The notes under the pieces: model-generated
What the model saw: only the letters and a program-made list of their open reading frames with translations
Database searches by the model: none
Told to the model about the DNA's origin: nothing
Assembly: GCF_947179165.1 (NCBI RefSeq)
Contig: NC_077242.1
Location: forward strand, 76,365,097 to 76,429,096
Reading direction: 5' to 3'
DNA length: 64,000 nt
From: Solanum dulcamara
Taxonomy: Eukaryota; Streptophyta; Magnoliopsida; Solanales; Solanaceae
Position numbers and translations under genes: made by a program
Part shown: piece by piece, positions 50,398 to 62,300 of the stretch
Layout of the letters: each line of letters opens with the position of its first letter
Numbering within the stretch: position 1 is the stretch's first letter

Positions 50398-51029
50398 GTA
50401 TGTCATTTTTGTCACTCAAATTTTCATTACACCATAGTCATAGATTGTTCATGTTTATTTTATTTCTTCTTGCATGTTCTTAATTATCATATGTAGCTAG
50501 CTTATAGACATTCCTTTCTATTGCCTCTTTCTTGTTCTAACATCAAATTGTCAACTTATAATAAGAACATGTAAATCAAACTAGAGAGACTTTATATCAC
50601 TACTAAGAAAATAAGAAATAGCACGATAGCTAAATAGTAAAATTCGTCGTTAATCCTGTTCAACGATGAATCATCAGAAAAAATTTAAAAGTTACAAAGC
50701 TATTTAACGATAATTACCGAATACCGATGAAGTTCGTAGCTAATTTCAAAATTTTTAATGCCTCTTTTTTTCTTGCTTCAAGAACCTCTTGATATTGCTA
50801 ATCCAATTCAGCGACACATTATTAAAAATTTCTAATAGCTACGAGCTATTAAATGACAGATTAGCGACAAAGTTCATAACTAGTTTCAATTTTTTGAAGG
50901 GGGCTTCTTTTTTTTCTTGCTTCAAGAATCTCTTGATATTTCTAACTCATTTTTTTCTTCTTTTTCTTGGTTTTTATAGCTATGAAACTAACATGTCTAT
51001 GTATTTTTTTTCTTCCCTTTTTTTTGTAG
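50398..51029 (+). other. Probable 5'-UTR intron of the IBH1-like gene
   Basis: The donor is atcaag|gtatgt at 50398. The acceptor, after a long pyrimidine tract, is tttttttgtag|tttcaag at 51027-51029. Splicing would leave about 25 nt of leader before the ATG at 51055. The interval contains a CACTACTA-type MITE start at 50598 and related 'gcgacaaa' sequence to about 50900. Short ORFs here would be removed by splicing. Inferred from splice-site quality only. Confidence 0.55.
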
Positions 51030-51054
51030 TTTCAAGTTTTTTTTCTTTTGAAGA

Positions 51055-51627
51055 ATGAGGAATCCTAGTTCACTCAAGCAAGAATTTCTCAAGAAATGGA
51101 TAAAGGGTCTTCAAATATGTAGTGCTACAAAGAAAAATATGAGTATAATGGAAAGAAAAAAAGCTATAAAATTATCAGCAGATATAGCAATAGCTTCAAC
51201 AAGAAAATCAACAATTTATTGGAGCCATGCCCTCATGGCCAATGCTTCAAAAGATGACACAAGCAAAATCATCATAAAAAATATTCTTGGAAATATTGAT
51301 GATAATAATAATTTCAAGAAAGCTTCAATGGGAATTTCTATGTCTCAAAGGGGAATTATTAGAAGCAAAAAGATTGTGAAAAAGAGTTGCAAAATTTCAA
51401 GAAGAGCAAGAAAAATGATTTCTCCAAGTATTATAGCAAAAAAAATGGTGAAAAAAAGAACAAAAGTCCTTAAAAGTCTTGTTCCTGGTGGAGAATATAT
51501 GGATGATGCTTCATTAATTAAAGAAACCCTAGATTACATTATATCATTAAGAGTTCAAGTTGATGTTATGAGGCATCTTGCTAATAATGCTAGTTATGAG
51601 ATTAATGATCCTAAAACAACTTTGTAG
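51055..51627 (+). CDS. IBH1-like atypical HLH transcription regulator
   Basis: 190 aa in a single coding exon. The C-terminal part (about residues 113-175) carries the IBH1/AIF-type block: a Lys/Arg-rich lead, the KKMVKKRTKVLKSLVPGG signature, and a second helix ending in ETLDYIISLRVQVDVMR. The N-terminal half has the family's WSHALMANA motif (about residues 56-64). The basic region lacks the His-Glu-Arg pattern needed for E-box binding. In Arabidopsis and rice, IBH1 and its relatives act as non-DNA-binding HLH partners that restrain cell elongation downstream of brassinosteroid and gibberellin, opposed by PRE/ILI proteins. The Asn/Lys-rich middle (about 78-110) is low in complexity. The start is the first ATG after the presumed 5'-UTR intron. 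Family assignment is firm; the orthologue (IBH1, IBL1 or AIF type) is not decided. Confidence 0.9.
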   Translation: MRNPSSLKQEFLKKWIKGLQICSATKKNMSIMERKKAIKLSADIAIASTRKSTIYWSHALMANASKDDTSKIIIKNILGNIDDNNNFKKASMGISMSQRGIIRSKKIVKKSCKISRRARKMISPSIIAKKMVKKRTKVLKSLVPGGEYMDDASLIKETLDYIISLRVQVDVMRHLANNASYEINDPKTTL

Positions 51628-51849
51628 TTATTTTTTATCTTTGAAAAAAATATATTTTTAAATCATGAAGTGATCAATTCCTTCTTTTATTTCTTTGTTT
51701 TTTACTCTTGTGGAGTTTTTTCTTTTCTTTTTATATATATATAGTACAAAGAAGATGTAACAATGTACATATGAGCATTATTATTATTATATGAAGTTAA
51801 ATGTACTTATTATTAAAGCTTCTTATTGATTTATGTTCTCTTAGTTTAA

Positions 51850-53270
51850 TTTGTTCTTGTATAAATGAGTTTTAATTATCTTTTAGAAATATTGTGACTT
51901 CTTACTAATCAATATCTTAATGTTCATCATATATAGAATGGTGTAATTTTTTAAAAACATTTAATTACAAAGGCATGGCCATAATAATTAAGCATGAAAT
52001 TCAGCAACTCTTTGGGATTGTAAAAGTGATTTTTTTTTCCTTTTTGTAGTGGTGGAGGTCGGGGTGGGGGGTTAATTCTTTATGAAATGCAATTTATATC
52101 GCTCTATTAGAAACACACGTATTTTTCTACGAAAGTTTGGACAAAATTTGTTGAAATTGTATGTAAAAAAAATGTGTTTCTAGCTGCAACTACAACAACA
52201 TATATATTCAGTGTAAATTCATAATTGGAGTTTGAAATTTGTTTGAGAGTTGGTTATTATGAAATTATGACTTAGATGTTTTTGATTGATGGGTGTTTCT
52301 AATAAAATATATTTGGTTGACCAAAAAAAGTGAGATCTAAAAAAGGTAGGATATAAGCCGATTTTATTCATCTTTGCGAGGTAAAAAAAATAATGATGTA
52401 GTTTAAAGGGCAACAACTAATATTCCTAATTAGTCGTTTTGATTTTTGAGAAAATATTTCTTTAAATGAAAATGAGAACACAACTTCCAATAAAATAATA
52501 GAGAATAATATAGTACTTTTTTAAAAAAGGTTGATATTATTAAGGTGCTAGTGAGAAAAAAAAAAGGAGAGAAGAAAATAGTGGTCGTCAGTTGTAACTT
52601 TATTAATTACAGGTAAAAATAAAGTGTTTCTCTTATATTCCTTTTATAAAATAAATTAATTAGATTAAAGTTTCATGATATATATCATGTCAAAGATTTC
52701 ATGAAACACCCGTGAAGAGACTTGGAAACATTAAATGATTATTCGAGTCTTTAAGAGAAGTAATAATATGTATCAACTCACAAAATCATAAAAAGAGTCA
52801 TCACCAAAAGCATTTTTTTGGGGGGGGAGGGAGGGGAGGGGGCTTATGAGAGAAGGCAGTCTTCAGAAATAACAAGTCGGAAAAATAAGAAAACGTGAAG
52901 CATTTTCTTATATTCTTTAGTTACTAACATATGTATATAGTCTCATTGTTGAAAATATTATTTTCGATGATCGATTGATCTTTATCCGTCAACATAAAAA
53001 ATTAATTTTTACACTACTTTCACAAAGTGATTGTTGTTGATCACTCAACACGATCTTATTAAATCACAATTTACCTAACAAGATCATCACGGGTGAACGA
53101 AAATTGGGGATTATATATTTGTATGTCCAGCCAATGAGCTAGTGAGACGTTAAGTCGACTTCCTCTTCGTTTGTGCGGGTCTCAACCTCTATGATAAAAT
53201 GAGAACACAAGGTGTCTCAACCATCCCATTTAAAAAGAATAATCGAAGGTTTAGGGCATGTAGCTTTTCC
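51850..53270. other. AT-rich intergenic DNA, no gene seen
   Basis: No recognisable coding sequence. A G-rich tract (gggggggagggaggg) lies at about 52819-52842 and a shorter one at 52061-52073. Confidence 0.55.
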
Positions 53271-53275
53271 CGCCC

Positions 53276-53812
53276 TAAACATGTTTCCATCAAACTTTAT
53301 TGAAGTAATTTCTCTAGGTGTGTTCTTTCAATAAAGGATTGGACTCCATAAGCTATTTTTGTGGAAGAAGCTACTGACTTGATTGTTTCAACAAGAGGGT
53401 GATTTTTAGTTATCACAAATATATAAAGTTGCCGCAACACAAATGTCCAATTTCAAGTGGCGACTTAAGGTCGCAATGAATGTGCAATTTTTAATGGCGA
53501 TCGACTTAGGATCGCAACAAATGATTATCAAAATTTTGTGGCAACTAGCTAAGGACATAAGATTCTTTTTTCTTAAATGCATTTCCATAAAATTTTATTG
53601 AAGTTTCCTTAGGTGTATTCTTTCGATAAAGGATTGGACTCTCCAAGTGATTTTCATGAAAGAAACTACTGACTTGAGGGCGACTTTGTCATCACAAATA
53701 TATAAAGTTGCCACAACACATATACCCACAATTGCAACTAACGTTCGCCACGAATGCAGCAACTTCTCCTTGTGATCGACTTAGGATTGCAACAAATGCT
53801 AATGACCAGAAT
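53276..53812. repeat. Tandem duplication, ~300-bp period
   Basis: Copy 1 starts at about 53279 (tttccatcaaactttattgaag) and copy 2 at about 53580 (tttccataaaattttattgaag). Each contains aataaaggattggactc- or gataaaggattggactc-like words, 'gaagctactgacttg'/'gaaactactgacttg', 'cacaaatatataaagttgcc' and 'gatcgacttaggat(c/t)gcaac'. The last word itself recurs within copy 1. Noncoding. Confidence 0.75.
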
Positions 53813-56800
53813 ATCGTTTCAATTAGTGTCATCGCAAGAATTTCTATACTTCGATGTATACAAGTTAAACTCTTTATCTTTAATTAAAGTACTGTTAACA
53901 ATTATATCTAAGAACTAAGGTTGTAAAAAACCAACTAATTAACGTGTTATTAGACAACATCTAAGCATTTCTCAAATAGAATTTTATTGGCAATTTAGTT
54001 GATGTAGATAATATCAAAACTAACATGAAAATACATTATTATACATGTCCTATACTACCCAATTATGAAAATTATGTAAAATGAGAGAAAATAAATTCTA
54101 ATAAATTTTAATCCTATTTATGATTTTGAGCTAAGTAAAATTTTATTTAGTTTCCTCAACTTTTACTACAGTGGGATTACAAAGCTAGGTGAAATATGCT
54201 CTCAAGCCTTTACCACATGAAAAATAAAATATAAATGTATCTCTAATAATTATTTTCTTGAAACGATTAGTATCTAGAACAAAGTTGGTCCGATTAATTC
54301 AGATTTGTGCAACATAAAGTTCAATGAGGAAGCTCGCCCTATGACTATGAGGTAATATTCACAAATAGCCCCTTTATACTCTATGTAATTGAAAAATAAT
54401 TAGTCATGAAGTTTCAAATTTCAGGAAATTTTTTGGAGTTAATTTGATACTCCGTGACTATTTTTCAAACACAGGGTTGTAAAATGGCCCATGAACACAA
54501 TTTCAACTATGATTATGAACCCTTTCAATTTCTTCTTTCCTTGATCTTGAGATCCTATTTTGTTGGAGCCAAGTTATCTAAAAGGATATATGCTACTATT
54601 GGGCCATGTACAAGTCTATTTGAAGCCCACCATTGCAATGGGCCAAAACTTTCTTCTCTCACTCGCTTTGGTAGCGTTAAAGCGACGGACAAATTTTATA
54701 GCTAAACAATTAAATTCGTACCTAATCTTATTCAGCGACAGACTATAAGAAAATTCTATCAACTAATTTCAAAATATATATGTAATAATTTTGGATCCAT
54801 TGCAATTTGGACCCATGATTATATCCTCTTGTTGTTTGTCATTGTCCTTTCATGGTAAATTGAATCAGAATCAAGAAATTCCACATTTACTATCAATAAT
54901 TCAAATTTGAATGATCACTCTTGCATCCCTAACTCTCCTTCTGTCTAAAAGTGCACCAATCATCGATCAGATATTTATGTCTATTGTCAAAAATTCAAAT
55001 TTAAATGAGCGCTCTTACACTCCTAGCTCTCTTTTTATCTAAAAATACATCAATCGTCAATCATATATTTGCATTTTTCTTTCATCTCCAAAGAAATGAA
55101 GTATTCAGATCTATCTATGCCATTAACATTGAACATAGTCATCAGAGACATGTGATTATGTTCAGCTGATGTGACATAGTAGATATTGGTACATGCAATA
55201 ATATCATTGTTATCCATTAGTCATTACATTAACAAAACCACATAGGTCAATATTTAGTTTTTAATACTCTCTTTTTTGTTTTACTATAAGCAATCGGCAT
55301 CAAAATAAGTCTATCTAACTATTTTAGATTCTCATTAGGTATGCTGGTTGATTTATACAAAATAATATTCCTTTCTTATACAATTATTTAAATTTGTTCA
55401 TTTTTTAAAAAACTTGCAAATATAATTATTGACACTGACAAAATATTCATAGAATGTCATCTGGCGTCAACAAAATTTCATACCATAGTTTAATCTTTTC
55501 TTATAAAATTTTCAATTTGATCAAAATAAATCTTTAAACTGTGGTTCAAAAGGTATGTGAGTTTTGAAAGAGAAATGAAAAGATGCTTCATTTATTAAAT
55601 GAATGCCTACAAAGAGTATGTACAATTGGATATTCTGAACATTCAAATTTGAAATCTTTAATTAAAAGTGAAAGCATTTCAATTATCTCGTCTCAGCAAT
55701 AATAATAGTCTGTCGTCAGAGGCTTGTAATATCTCTAACTAGTAATAATATTAATATTGTATCTTTTTTTCCCCAAAATAATTATTTTTACCTCTTTTTT
55801 TTTTTCATTCAGTGTTTAGTATCCATCCATATTGAGATTCGGCTAAATTTAAATTTGCAAATTGCAGGACCCATTTCTAAAAACGGCGCCTCTCCAACAA
55901 GATATTTAGCCTGAAATTCATTTATTCATGTTCATACTTGAGCATAATGGAGTGCTGATAATTTCTTTCTTTACGTGCATTTTAATCTTCATTGCTATGA
56001 TTAAAATTCAACTCATTAATATATACTATAATACTTTTTTTTTTACGTTATAGCTACTCCACTCTTTACATTTTTCTTTTATAAAATTATATAGAAATAA
56101 TTACTAGTTGTATTATTAATCATGATTGAGAAAATTCCTACAAAGCTTAATCCTAGAGATATCTTAAATCTTAATTCTTGCTTTTTACTAATCATTCCAA
56201 TTAAGTGAAAATTAGAATTCATAAAGAAAAAGGTTCCTTCTCTTAATATTAGTTAATCATCAAAATTTCTTGCTAATTTATGTTAGATTAATTAATTAAT
56301 GGGGGACAAAAAGATTGTTGATACGAGGGAACATTCATGCATGGCTACAAATATGATTTGATTTTTTTTCACTTAGTGGACCTTCTAATCACATAAATTA
56401 GCATTAGATAGCTAACAAATATTCTTCCCATCACATGAGCTCTAATGATCACACTTCAAATTAAACCCCACAAATACAAAATATAACTTAATTTTTTTAA
56501 AAATAATTTTACAAAGAAACAATATTGTTGAATATATCAACAGCCTCTTAAAATTACTAGTAAATTTTATTTAAAAATTTAAATTTAAATTTATTTTAAT
56601 TGAACATCTGAATATATGAATATGTACACTTTCGACTGATATTTTGAAAAAGAAAATGTGTGTGCTAGCTCACAACATCCATTACATAGATAAGTTGAGC
56701 CTCATCCTTTAATTATGCACATCAGTATCAATTGAAACATGTATGAAATTTTACGGCTAATTGAATTTAATGGTACAATTAAATGAGGTGGCGTATTATT

Positions 56801-57480
56801 TAAATGATTTATTATCTATCTGATGGGTGCTCAAGAACACATGCAATAGCTTTTTCAAATTTTTAAATTGAGAAGTGTCTAACTTGAAAACTTTATCATA
56901 TGTTTAGATGTTCAAATGCCTAAATAAAATTTAGGCACAAATCTAAGAAGGTATCAATGTATTCTGCAAAAAAAAATAAAAAATTAAAGAGACATTATTA
57001 ACCAAAAGGCTAGTGTAACACCATATACAATTTTAAAAGGAAAGTTGCATAAACCTTCTTTATGATCTAAAAAGTTAACCTTGTTTTTTAAAAGTCATTT
57101 TCTAGAATAATCAATTGTATTGTATAATATAACATAAAAAGTGTCCAAATATATATATATTATACATATAAATGTACTAACTTAAGCTAAAGTTGGCCCT
57201 GCGCATGCTTGGTTAATAATGTTTTAGAACATGATTAGTACTAGCTCTCATAAATTCTACACAAAAAGGTGAGGATACAACTTTTCCATTGGGAGATTAG
57301 AAACTTAACAAGGAAGGGGGGAGGGGGATGAGGGGGGTGGATATGGAAAGATTAAAATGTGCCTATGAATTATATTTTCCAATTGAAATCATTAGTTTCA
57401 AATAATTTAATTAAGCTTGATGTATGGTCTCATTAATTTTTATTAAAATTAAGATGTCTAAATCTATTCGTCGGCTTTAG
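53813..57480. other. 3.7 kb of AT-rich intergenic DNA, little recognisable
   Basis: A MITE-like remnant at about 54680-54780 (gcgacggacaaattttatag, ttcagcgacagact) belongs to the same sequence family as the CACTACTA elements. Two diverged copies of about 100 bp occur at 54885-54980 and 54990-55080 (caaaaattcaaattt(a/g)aatga, taaaaatacatcaatcgtcaat). No gene is seen. A G-rich tract lies at 57317-57341. Confidence 0.5.
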
Positions 57481-57484
57481 TAAG

Positions 57485-57845
57485 ACTAGTGGTGGAGATC
57501 ATGATGGCTAATGGTAATAGTGGTTGACGGTGATTATTGTACAATAAGACTAGCGGAGATGGTCATTGCTAGAAGAGTCATCAATAATGAAGATGACTCG
57601 TGGTGGTGATTGTTGACAGTGATTAATTATTGTAGAATAAGGCTAGTGGTTTAGGTCGTTTATAATGGAGATGGCTATTGGTGGTGGTGATTGTTGGCAA
57701 TGGACATTGTGTAATGGAGACTAGTGGTTGAGGTGTTGATAGCGATGACCGGTCATGGAAGTGGCTAGCGCTGAAATTGATCGCAATGGTGGTTACAGAT
57801 GGAGGTGGTTGATGCTAGTGATTGGGAATAGTGATGACCGTAGTT
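57485..57845. repeat. Degenerate GGTGRT-rich minisatellite
   Basis: Irregular repeats are built from gactagtggtggagat, ggtggtgattgttg(a/g)c, gtgattaattattgta and ggctagtgg words. Unit boundaries slip, and no frame is conserved. Confidence 0.75.
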
Positions 57846-57849
57846 ATGC

Positions 57850-58570
57850 GATTGGTAATGGATAAAATAATGATAAAATGTCATATCCAGTTTTTCATAG
57901 AATCTATAAGTTCATGTCTTCATGATTTATTACAAGAACTAAACAAATCAAAAATATTAGAACTAAGAAGTTTTAAAAGAAAAAAAATAGATACACTTAC
58001 TACATTGAGATTTGAATAATTCAGATTCAGACATTCTTAAAGAAAAACACAAATGAGACATAAGCCATCTTCATATAACTTGATAAATACAATCTAGCCC
58101 ATCCAACAACATAAATCCAACACACAAAAAAACTAGAACATCATGGCCCTAAGACAGCTCTTACCTTGTGATCTTGCTAGCTATTTTGCCATCTAGAAAG
58201 TAATTGATCTTAGCTTGAACACATGCTACAAATATAAAGTTATAAAACATTAGGGACCTAATGAAAGCTTCTCTTTAGTACTTTCATTATCCTACAAGCT
58301 TTCATGCCTGTATAGTGGCTAGCATGTGTTAAGAATCCTCAAATGGAAAATATTTTGGCTATTTCTTAAAGAACATGTACTGATTTGCAAAAATCAATTT
58401 TTGGGTCCCCTATCTTCTACAACCATCATTATAACAATAAAATATCAAGAGGGGACACAAAAGGGATTTGGCTATATTAATAAAATATCAAAGAGGGTTA
58501 GCTTTTCATAATCTTTCTATCTGTACAAACATCTCATCAAGGCAATTCTTTAGCTTTTCATAAGCATCGT
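57850..58570. other. AT-rich intergenic DNA, no gene seen
   Basis: Only short ORFs without recognisable similarity. Confidence 0.5.
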
Positions 58571-58573
58571 GCA

Positions 58574-58731
58574 TTCACGCAGGGTAGGGGGAAAGGGAAA
58601 GACCCCAAGGGCGTATAATGTGGGCCATCTATCTTGATGCTAAGATAGACAAGCATCAGTAATAGCTGATTCCACTACTCAAAGTTATGACCTAAAAGTC
58701 ACACAAAAACAACTTTACCGTTGCTCCAAGA
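58574..58731 (-). mobile_element. SolS-type tRNA-derived SINE remnant
   Basis: Read on minus, it starts cttggagcaacggtaaagttg, continues through a gtgacttttaggtcataac region where the B box is decayed, and carries gatgcttgtctatcttagc and gggtctttccctttccccc words of this Solanaceae SINE family. Confidence 0.6.
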
Positions 58732-58814
58732 CCTCCATTCATCAGACAAAAGTCGCTTGATGAACTCTTTCCATCTTCCTAAAAATTGTTGGTTAGAGTT
58801 ACATGTTAACTGCC

Positions 58815-58900
58815 TTAGAAAGAGGTAGCAGGTATCCGGTAGAATAGTCGAGGTGCGCACGAACTATCCCGGATGTCACGTTATCAAAAATAGAAAAAAG
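58815..58900 (+). mobile_element. SINE fragment
   Basis: aggtagcaggtatccggtag, aatagtcgaggtgcgcacg and cccggatgtcacgttatc match the 3' part of a common Solanaceae SINE, followed by an A-rich tail (caaaaatagaaaaaag). The promoter half is missing. Confidence 0.6.
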
Positions 58901-58934
58901 CAATTAGCTTTTTCAAGAACTCATATTCACACAT

Positions 58935-59048
58935 GCAACAACAGACCCAGTGTAATCCCAAAGGTGGGGTTTGGAGAGGGTAAAGTATACGCAGACCTTA
59001 ACCCTATCTCGTAGAGATAGAAAGGTTGTTTTTGATAGACCCTCGGCA
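58935..59048. mobile_element. Solanaceae SINE-like insertion with 13-bp target duplication
   Basis: The body runs from gcaacaacagacccagtg to tagaccctcggca and has the cccaaaggtggggtttgg and cgcagaccttaaccctatc words of a common family. The flanks are catattcacacat at 58922-58934 and again at 59049-59061. Confidence 0.8.
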
Positions 59049-59279
59049 CATATTCACACATACATTTTTGGAATGAGATACCAAAATAAACTTTTTAAAA
59101 CGGTTATCTTAAAGAAAAAGGTGGATTAATGATTCATGGAGGCTGGCTTTGTATTCATAATAAAGTTATGAATTGCCACTTTATAGATGTTAAATGGACC
59201 CTATGATGATAAACCAACAAAATAGTTCTGAATAAGAGGTGATTTAACACTTTTGAGCTTTCTATCTAATTCATACCTA

Positions 59280-59289
59280 TTTATATATC
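59280..59289 (+). promoter_or_regulatory. Putative TATA box of the FORKED-like gene
   Basis: tttatatatc lies about 90-98 bp before the ATG at 59378 and would place transcription start near 59310. Confidence 0.5.
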
Positions 59290-59377
59290 TCTTAAGTGTG
59301 TTTAGCATTCTATCAAAACTTCACTTACCTTACAACAACTGTAGAGCAACTGTTCAGTATTGGTTTGAGAAGAAAAA

Positions 59378-62300
59378 ATGGATCTTGAATCAAATCCAAC
59401 AATTTCACTAGCACATCCCGAGACGATGGACTTCCTTTCACGCACTTGGTGCAACTTTGCAGTTCAAGCGTTCCAGCCAGAGATGCATGATCAAGCGCTC
59501 ATTCTACATGAAAACTCAATCAAGAATCTAAACATTGACATTAATAAACCTCCTCTTCCAGTAAGTTAAATCCTGTCTAACATAACAAAATATTGAGGTT
59601 TCATATTAATCTATCATGTTGGTATCACAGAAGATGGAGAAGAGCATGAAGATGGATGATGCAGATAATTCAATTCCACCATGGAAATCCACTGATGTCA
59701 AGGTAAGAAGTAGAATACAATATCTTGTGCATTATCACCACAGATTCTTCTCAGAAAAGGCTCATGTGACATACTTTCATTTGTTTCATTAGTCGTGGAT
59801 ATGGATGCAGCAAGCCATGCATCCAGAGGTGAATTACAACAGCTATTTCCAGAAAAAATGGGTAAGTAGAGAATCATTCAATCATCAAGAAATTTGCGCC
59901 GATTATCCCTTTTTGAGACAGTTGTTTAGTAAATGACCCTTTTTGTATTCTCTTGCAACTTATGGACCTTTAGACCACTATGTAAAGATCCCTTTTGAGC
60001 AAACTGTATGAGAAAACGTTAGAACACGGTCTAGAATCTTGTAAATAATTGCAAAACATTAAACGACAGTCTAATGTTTTGTCTGTAAGGTTGAGCAACA
60101 TATAAGCAAACATTAGACTCAATTCTAACATATTCCGGAAAGGTAATTTTCTAGAGGCTATATTTGCACAACTTTTTAAAATAAGGACAAAATCTAAATG
60201 GTGACCTAAATAAGGGACATTCGCGAAAATCAACCTCAATCATCATAGCTAATTATTGGTTTAAAGTAGCATGGTGAAAATAAACTCAGAGCGGAGAGCT
60301 TGTTTCATGCAGATGCCATGGAAAATAGGACCACTAAAGAATGTGTCAATCAAGAAATGGATCAAAGAAATTAAGCAGAAGAGGAAAGAAGAGAAGAGAT
60401 TACAGAAGGCTGAAGTACACGCAGCGATATCAGTTGCAGGTGTTGCAGCTGCGTTAGCTGCCATCGCTGCTGAAAACTTGAACCATGATGAGTCAGGACG
60501 TACCAAGGAGTCAGCCGTGGCTTCCGCAGCTGCACTAGTTGCAGCACAATGCGCAAAAGTGGCAGAAGCTATGGGGGCAAAACGGGACCAAATCAGCAGC
60601 GTCATTGGGTCAGCCATGACCGGAACAAGTGCGAGTGACATTCTGACACTTACAGCTGCAGCTACAACTTGTAATGACTTCTCTCCACCTCTTAAAATGC
60701 ATAGTGTGCACAAGTATGATACGTACACCAACTCAGCTGTTAAAAACCTAACTTACCAGTTACCAGCAGCTAAACATAAAGACAAGACGACTGTGTTTTC
60801 AGCATGCATGTTTCATTTTACACGAAATGTGGGTTATAAGAAGACTTGAACAAATCGCACTCACTTCTAGTAGTACTCTTTAATAATTCAGATCTAGAAT
60901 CTAATAGCAGCTAACAAAATCAAACAATTTAAGTTTCCTTAGCATAAAGTGAACATCGCGCTGCTATTCTAAAAAATAAAATCAAGGCAAATTTTTTGGG
61001 TACCATATGTTCGGTAACTAGAAAGAACTAACCTATATAATAGAATTATACGCACTTTAACTAAGCAAGCTCAAGGAGTTCAAACAATGAAATGTTTTTA
61101 TCATCCAACAACTGGATTTGACTCTGTGAAAGGAAGTAACTAAATGAAACTGCGTCATTTAGAACCTAACTTAGCCTCTGTTAGTCTCATCTTCCATTGT
61201 AAGTAAAACTCACCTATTTGGACTTGCGCCGCTACTATCTCAGCACTCAGAGGAGCAGAAACACTCAAAGCAAGATCTGGCTACAAGAATATTTTAAATG
61301 GAAGCACACCAGTTCTCCCAATTGAAGATAGCAATGACTACAACTTTAACTACGAGAAGTGTAGATCAATTCTCTCCAACGGGGCAGAGCTCTACATCGA
61401 GAAATCAGATGGTATGTCTATTTCTCTATAACTAATACTCCCTCTGTTTCAATTTGTTTGTCTAGTTTTGACTTGACACAGAGTTTAAGAAAGTAAAGAT
61501 ATGTAGACTTAAACTAAAGATATGTAGGATGTACCAAAATGTCCTTTAATATTGTGGTCTTGAACATGCCATGTGGAAAATTGAAATTAAAGAGTTGCAA
61601 AAAAGGAAAGAGCCATTCTTTATGAAACGGACTAAAAAGAAAAGTAAGACAAACAAATTGAAATGGAGAGAGTAATTTTACCATACATGTTGTCTGGACA
61701 GAAAATAGCTGTAAATAAGCACATTCAGAGAGGGACTAATTTACGGTTTTTCCCAATTCAGTAGCAACAGTTATACAAGGAAATGATAGTTAATGCAAAA
61801 ACAAACAGTGAAGTTTCGATTTTCTGAAATTTTTCCTTTGCTGGATCATCAGCTGATGTTTTTTTTGTGTTTTGCCTATGTTGAGCAGGAAGATCCAAGC
61901 TAAGGTTGGTGTCCATTATCTTAAATAGTGAAGCCAAGGTGTGAACATTATTGAATTCGTAATATCTCTTCAGCTGATAATCATGTGTATTACCTACTGT
62001 ATACATTTGCTCCAACAACATAGCAGCATCATAATTCAAGGATAATAACAACGATTTCAAAAAGAAACCTACAGCACCGTTCTCTTCTCTGTTTTGTTTT
62101 AAGAGTTGATGGTCAAAAACACACTTGAATAATCATGTTTTTGCAAGTTTCTTACCTAAATTATCAGATGTTTATTTTTTCTACCTGAACTGTCACCAAC
62201 TATTTATCAAACACACCTCAACTATCAGTTGTTCCCTTTTCCTACCTGAACTATCACCATCGTTTAGGTAGGAAATGGGAACAATTGTATAGTTGAGGTG

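Noticed and set aside
50789..51058. 89-aa hydrophobic ORF overlapping the IBH1-like start
   Set aside because: It lies in the T-rich probable 5'-UTR intron. Its Phe/Leu-rich composition reflects T tracts.
60261..60731. 156-aa minus-strand ORF opposite the FORKED-like exon 4
   Set aside because: It is the antisense shadow of the Ala-rich coding exon and has no independent support.
60670..60849. Continuation of the FORKED-like exon 4 reading frame to 60849
   Set aside because: The family motif ends at AAATT and resumes after a good donor (gtaatg at 60671) and acceptor (61243) with SLRGAETLKARSG. The in-between frame is intron.
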